Below are positions 61,621-64,000 of a stretch of DNA of 64,000 bases, piece after piece. Numbering within the stretch: the stretch's first letter is position 1; each line of letters starts with the position of its first letter. A model generated the notes under the pieces. The model ran no database searches, was not told where the DNA came from, and saw only the letters and a program-made list of their open reading frames with translations. This DNA comes from Allobosea sp039673065 (GTDB lineage Bacteria; Pseudomonadota; Alphaproteobacteria; Rhizobiales; Beijerinckiaceae), in NCBI RefSeq assembly GCF_039673065.1, contig NZ_JBDJKW010000001.1:186001-250000 (forward strand), given 5' to 3'. Position numbers and translations under genes: made by a program.

Positions 61621-63072
61621 CTAAGGGGTCTCCCGCGACAGGGCGGCGCGCTCGATCTCGCGGGCGATCGCCTCGATCATCCCGGTCTCGTCGCCGGCCA
61701 TGCCCTCCATGGCCGCCATGCGCGCGAGCGCGGTCGCCGCGACCTTCTCCTCCACCGTCTCCTCGGCGAAGGCATAGAAGATCGTGGCGTGCTGCCCGTC
61801 GCGATGGCAGCGGCCCTCGATCTGCTGGAGCTGGATCGCGCTGTGGCGCAGATCGTGGACGACGAGCGCGCGCTCGCGCTCCCCGCCCGGCATCTCGCCC
61901 CGATGCAGCGAGATCGATTCCGTCACGGTGAACACCACCGCATCCAGCGCGCCGGTCTGGAAGGCGAGCCGCGTCGCCTCGTTGGCCTCGCCCGAATACT
62001 CGCCGGAAATGGTGCCGACCCGCCAGCCGAGCCCGGCGAGCCGCTCGACCAGCATCGCCCCCGTCTCGAGGAAGGCGACGGAGATCGCGACCTGGTGGCC
62101 GGCCTCCAGCAGGTCGTCGCAGAAGGCCGCGGTGCCGGCGACGCGCAGCAGGCTCGCCTTCTGGCGGAAGCGCAGATCGGCCGCCCAGCCGGCAGGCTTG
62201 CGGGTGGAGCCGCCGGCCAGCCCGAGCTCGCGCCGGAATTCGCGCCAGGTCGCCTCGTAAAGCTTGCGCGCTGCGGCATCGAGCGCAACCGGCGCCAATT
62301 CGCGCTGCACCTCCGGCCAGCCGGCGATTTCCTCCGGCCGCCTTCGCAAACCGATCGCCCGCGCGCCACGATAGAGCAGGTCGGCCATGACCTTGCGGTC
62401 GGCCTCGTTCGGCTCCCAGCTCCAGTTCTTCCAGCGCCCCTTGGCGCGCCCGATCTTCAACCGCTTCATCAGCGCGCGGAAGCCGTCGAGATCGCCGCCC
62501 GGCAGGCCGGCCGCGTCGGCCAGCGGCGCCGCGAGATAGGAGAGTTCGTGCGGCGCCTGCCCGGCCGTGGCGCTCATATAGATCGTGAAGGCGGCGCTCG
62601 CGGCCATCTGGCGGCAGACCAGCCCCTGCTGCGAGTGCGGATTGCGGATGCGGTGGGCCTCGTCGATCACCACCAGCGGCCAGACGCGCCTGGGCGTGCC
62701 GTGCCGGGCGAGTTCGTTGTTCTTCGCCCGCGTCGAGCGCTTCGTGCTCGCCGGCGGCGGCGCCAGCAGCGACTTGGTCCGCTCGAAATTCATCAGCGTC
62801 ACCTGCTTCTCGGCGCCGACGCCCGAGAGCGCCATGGTGCGCCGCCATTGCGGGATCGCGCCCTTGGGGCAGATCACCAGCACCTCGCGCTCCGGCATGG
62901 CGGCGATGGCCAACCAGGCCGAGAGCGTCTTGCCGAGCCCCGTCAGGTCGCCGAGCAGGAAGGCCGAGCGGCCCGCCGCCCGCGCCGACAGGATGGCGGC
63001 GCGCGCCTCGCGCTGGTGCGGATGCGGGATCATGCGCTCCGTCGGCGCTGTCGTAGTCATGGTCATGGTCAT
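61621..63072 (-). CDS. SNF2-like DEAD/DEAH helicase
   Basis: 483 residues from ATG 63072. Three in-frame ATGs lie in ATGACC repeats (63072, 63066, 63060), and a GTG at 63078 is also in frame. Walker A is GDLTGLGKT (about 41-49) and motif II is DEAHRIRN. Motif III-like MSATAG and motif VI QIEGRCHRDGQ complete the set. It is a short two-domain SF2 ATPase related to SNF2 and phage helicases. The upstream LysR gene overlaps or abuts its start. No nuclease domain is seen. Possible roles are replication-fork or damaged-DNA remodelling. Confidence 0.82.
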   Translation of the reverse strand: MTMTMTTTAPTERMIPHPHQREARAAILSARAAGRSAFLLGDLTGLGKTLSAWLAIAAMPEREVLVICPKGAIPQWRRTMALSGVGAEKQVTLMNFERTKSLLAPPPASTKRSTRAKNNELARHGTPRRVWPLVVIDEAHRIRNPHSQQGLVCRQMAASAAFTIYMSATAGQAPHELSYLAAPLADAAGLPGGDLDGFRALMKRLKIGRAKGRWKNWSWEPNEADRKVMADLLYRGARAIGLRRRPEEIAGWPEVQRELAPVALDAAARKLYEATWREFRRELGLAGGSTRKPAGWAADLRFRQKASLLRVAGTAAFCDDLLEAGHQVAISVAFLETGAMLVERLAGLGWRVGTISGEYSGEANEATRLAFQTGALDAVVFTVTESISLHRGEMPGGERERALVVHDLRHSAIQLQQIEGRCHRDGQHATIFYAFAEETVEEKVAATALARMAAMEGMAGDETGMIEAIAREIERAALSRETP

Positions 63073-63074
63073 GG

Positions 63075-64000
63075 TCACGCCGAGGCCTCGCCGCGCCGGC
63101 CGAGATTGCCGGCCCTCTCCTCGAGATAGTCGACCTCGTCCAGCTCGGCCTGGAGCCGCGAGACCAGCAGCGAGACGAAGCCGCTCACCGATTTCGGCAG
63201 GGCCCGCCCCTGCATGGTCTGCACTTCGAGCCTGCGCGGCGGCAGTTCGCTGGTGCGCAGCGGCAACGCGACGATGTCGCCGGCCCGCAGCGCCGCGCCA
63301 TAGGTGATGCTGGCCGCGAACATCACCGCGCCGCCCAGCCTGCAGAAATGGCGCAGACTCGCGACGTTGCTGGAGATCAGCACCGGCTCGATCGAGAGCC
63401 CGCGCGCCGAGACATAGCTGTCGACGATGCGCCGCACTGTGTTCTCGCCGTCGAGCGCCGCGATCGGATGCGCCAGAACCTCCTCGATCGAGACGGTCTC
63501 GCGCGTCGCCAGCGGGTGGCCCGGTGCGACGAAGGCGTAGCTGCGCGCGGCGCGCTGCCACTGCACGGCGACGCCGCGTTCATGGCTCAGCACAAAGGTC
63601 AGCCCGATGTCGACGAGGCCGCTGCGAACCGTCTCCGTCACCATCTGGGGCGACACCACCTTGAGGTCGAACACGATGCCGGGATGGGCCTGCCGGTAGA
63701 GGAGGATCGTCTCCGGGATGAAGGTGGCGGCGAAGCCCTCGGTGACGCCGAGCCGGATCAGGCCCTTCTCGGCGTCGCGCACCTCGCGGATCTCGTTGAT
63801 GATCTGCTCGTCCTCGATCGCCCGGCGCTGGGCATAGGCGAGCAGGGTCTGGCCGGGCTGGGTCAGGATCATGCCGTGCGAGCGCCGCTCGAACAGCGGG
63901 CAGCCGAGTTCCTTTTCCAGATTGGCGATGCGGCGGCTGACCGCCGATCCGGCGATGCGCAGGCGCTGCGCCGCGGCGCTGACCGAGCCGGTGCGGGCGA
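63075..64000 (-). CDS. LysR-family transcriptional regulator (5' end off window)
   Basis: About 308 residues are visible. The frame continues past the right edge, so the first residues are missing. The helix-turn-helix is read at the edge: ARTGSVSAAAQRLRIAGSAVSRRIANLEKELGCPLFERR. The substrate-binding domain follows, with RLGVTEGFAATFIPETILLYRQAHPGI. A stop at 63075-63077 adjoins the helicase start. LysR proteins usually control a divergent neighbour, which would lie outside this window. Confidence 0.88.
   Translation of the reverse strand, partial: ARTGSVSAAAQRLRIAGSAVSRRIANLEKELGCPLFERRSHGMILTQPGQTLLAYAQRRAIEDEQIINEIREVRDAEKGLIRLGVTEGFAATFIPETILLYRQAHPGIVFDLKVVSPQMVTETVRSGLVDIGLTFVLSHERGVAVQWQRAARSYAFVAPGHPLATRETVSIEEVLAHPIAALDGENTVRRIVDSYVSARGLSIEPVLISSNVASLRHFCRLGGAVMFAASITYGAALRAGDIVALPLRTSELPPRRLEVQTMQGRALPKSVSGFVSLLVSRLQAELDEVDYLEERAGNLGRRGEASA

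Overview
The window is GC-rich, densely coded chromosomal DNA from an alphaproteobacterium. The gene content points to Hyphomicrobiales, possibly Bosea-like, though that genus guess is only an impression. The signs are FlaF/FlbT/FliX flagellar regulators, a CckA kinase, CtrA-type TTAA-N7-TTAA promoter sites and LexA boxes of the alphaproteobacterial GAAC-N7-GAAC form. No rRNA, tRNA, CRISPR array, insertion sequence or prophage was recognised. No gene-free stretch exceeds about 300 bases.

Layout. 1-7356: fliO (minus strand, runs off the left edge), divergent from flgB-flgC-fliE-fliQ-fliR-flhB-cckA, with two CtrA-like sites between them. 7442-9340: a membrane protein and an MHS-type MFS transporter. 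9469-13488: LexA box, recA, terminator, alaS. 13512-18021: two exported proteins of unknown function, NADP-isocitrate dehydrogenase, an SDR and a cupin. 18052-30602: second flagellar block. It holds fliX divergent from flgI-flgJ-flgN-flaG, two tandem flagellin genes, flbT-flaF, and the opposing flgE-flgK-flgL operon. 30718-34615: ycjX-ycjF, a SixA-like phosphatase and a MoxR ATPase. 34882-42710: a Kef-type transporter, a glycosyltransferase with an LpxH-like hydrolase, an SDR, a DMT permease, an XRE-cupin regulator and a membrane EAL protein. 42739-50363: two cytochromes c with an aldehyde-oxidase-type molybdenum subunit, a DUF3829-like protein, a rhodanese, a BON-LysM protein, a GlcG-like protein and a ferredoxin-NADP reductase type 2. 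50409-57769: a YfhO-like membrane protein and a urate-to-allantoate set (puuD, uraH, puuE-uraD fusion), followed by a patatin lipoprotein. 57756-64000: an SDR, a DUF4130-UdgX fusion, a radical-SAM DNA-repair-type protein under a LexA box, a small membrane protein, an SNF2-like helicase and a LysR regulator cut by the right edge.

How the genes work together. The flagellar part reads as a Caulobacter-style cascade. CtrA-like sites precede flgB and fliX. Sigma-54-like -24/-12 elements precede flgI and flgE. FliX, which in Caulobacter tunes the sigma-54 activator FlbD, lies between these layers. FlbT/FlaF lie directly after the flagellins they are known to control after transcription. cckA, whose product feeds phosphate to CtrA, sits at the end of the CtrA-site-preceded run. 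The first flagellin mRNA has a leader with three consecutive CCAGAAGG hairpins, the last of which holds the ribosome binding site. I know of no description of this arrangement.

DNA damage is the second theme. recA and the radical-SAM/UdgX pair both carry perfect 4-7-4 LexA boxes. The second box ends at the base before the start codon, which suggests that this poorly understood repair pair belongs to the SOS regulon here.
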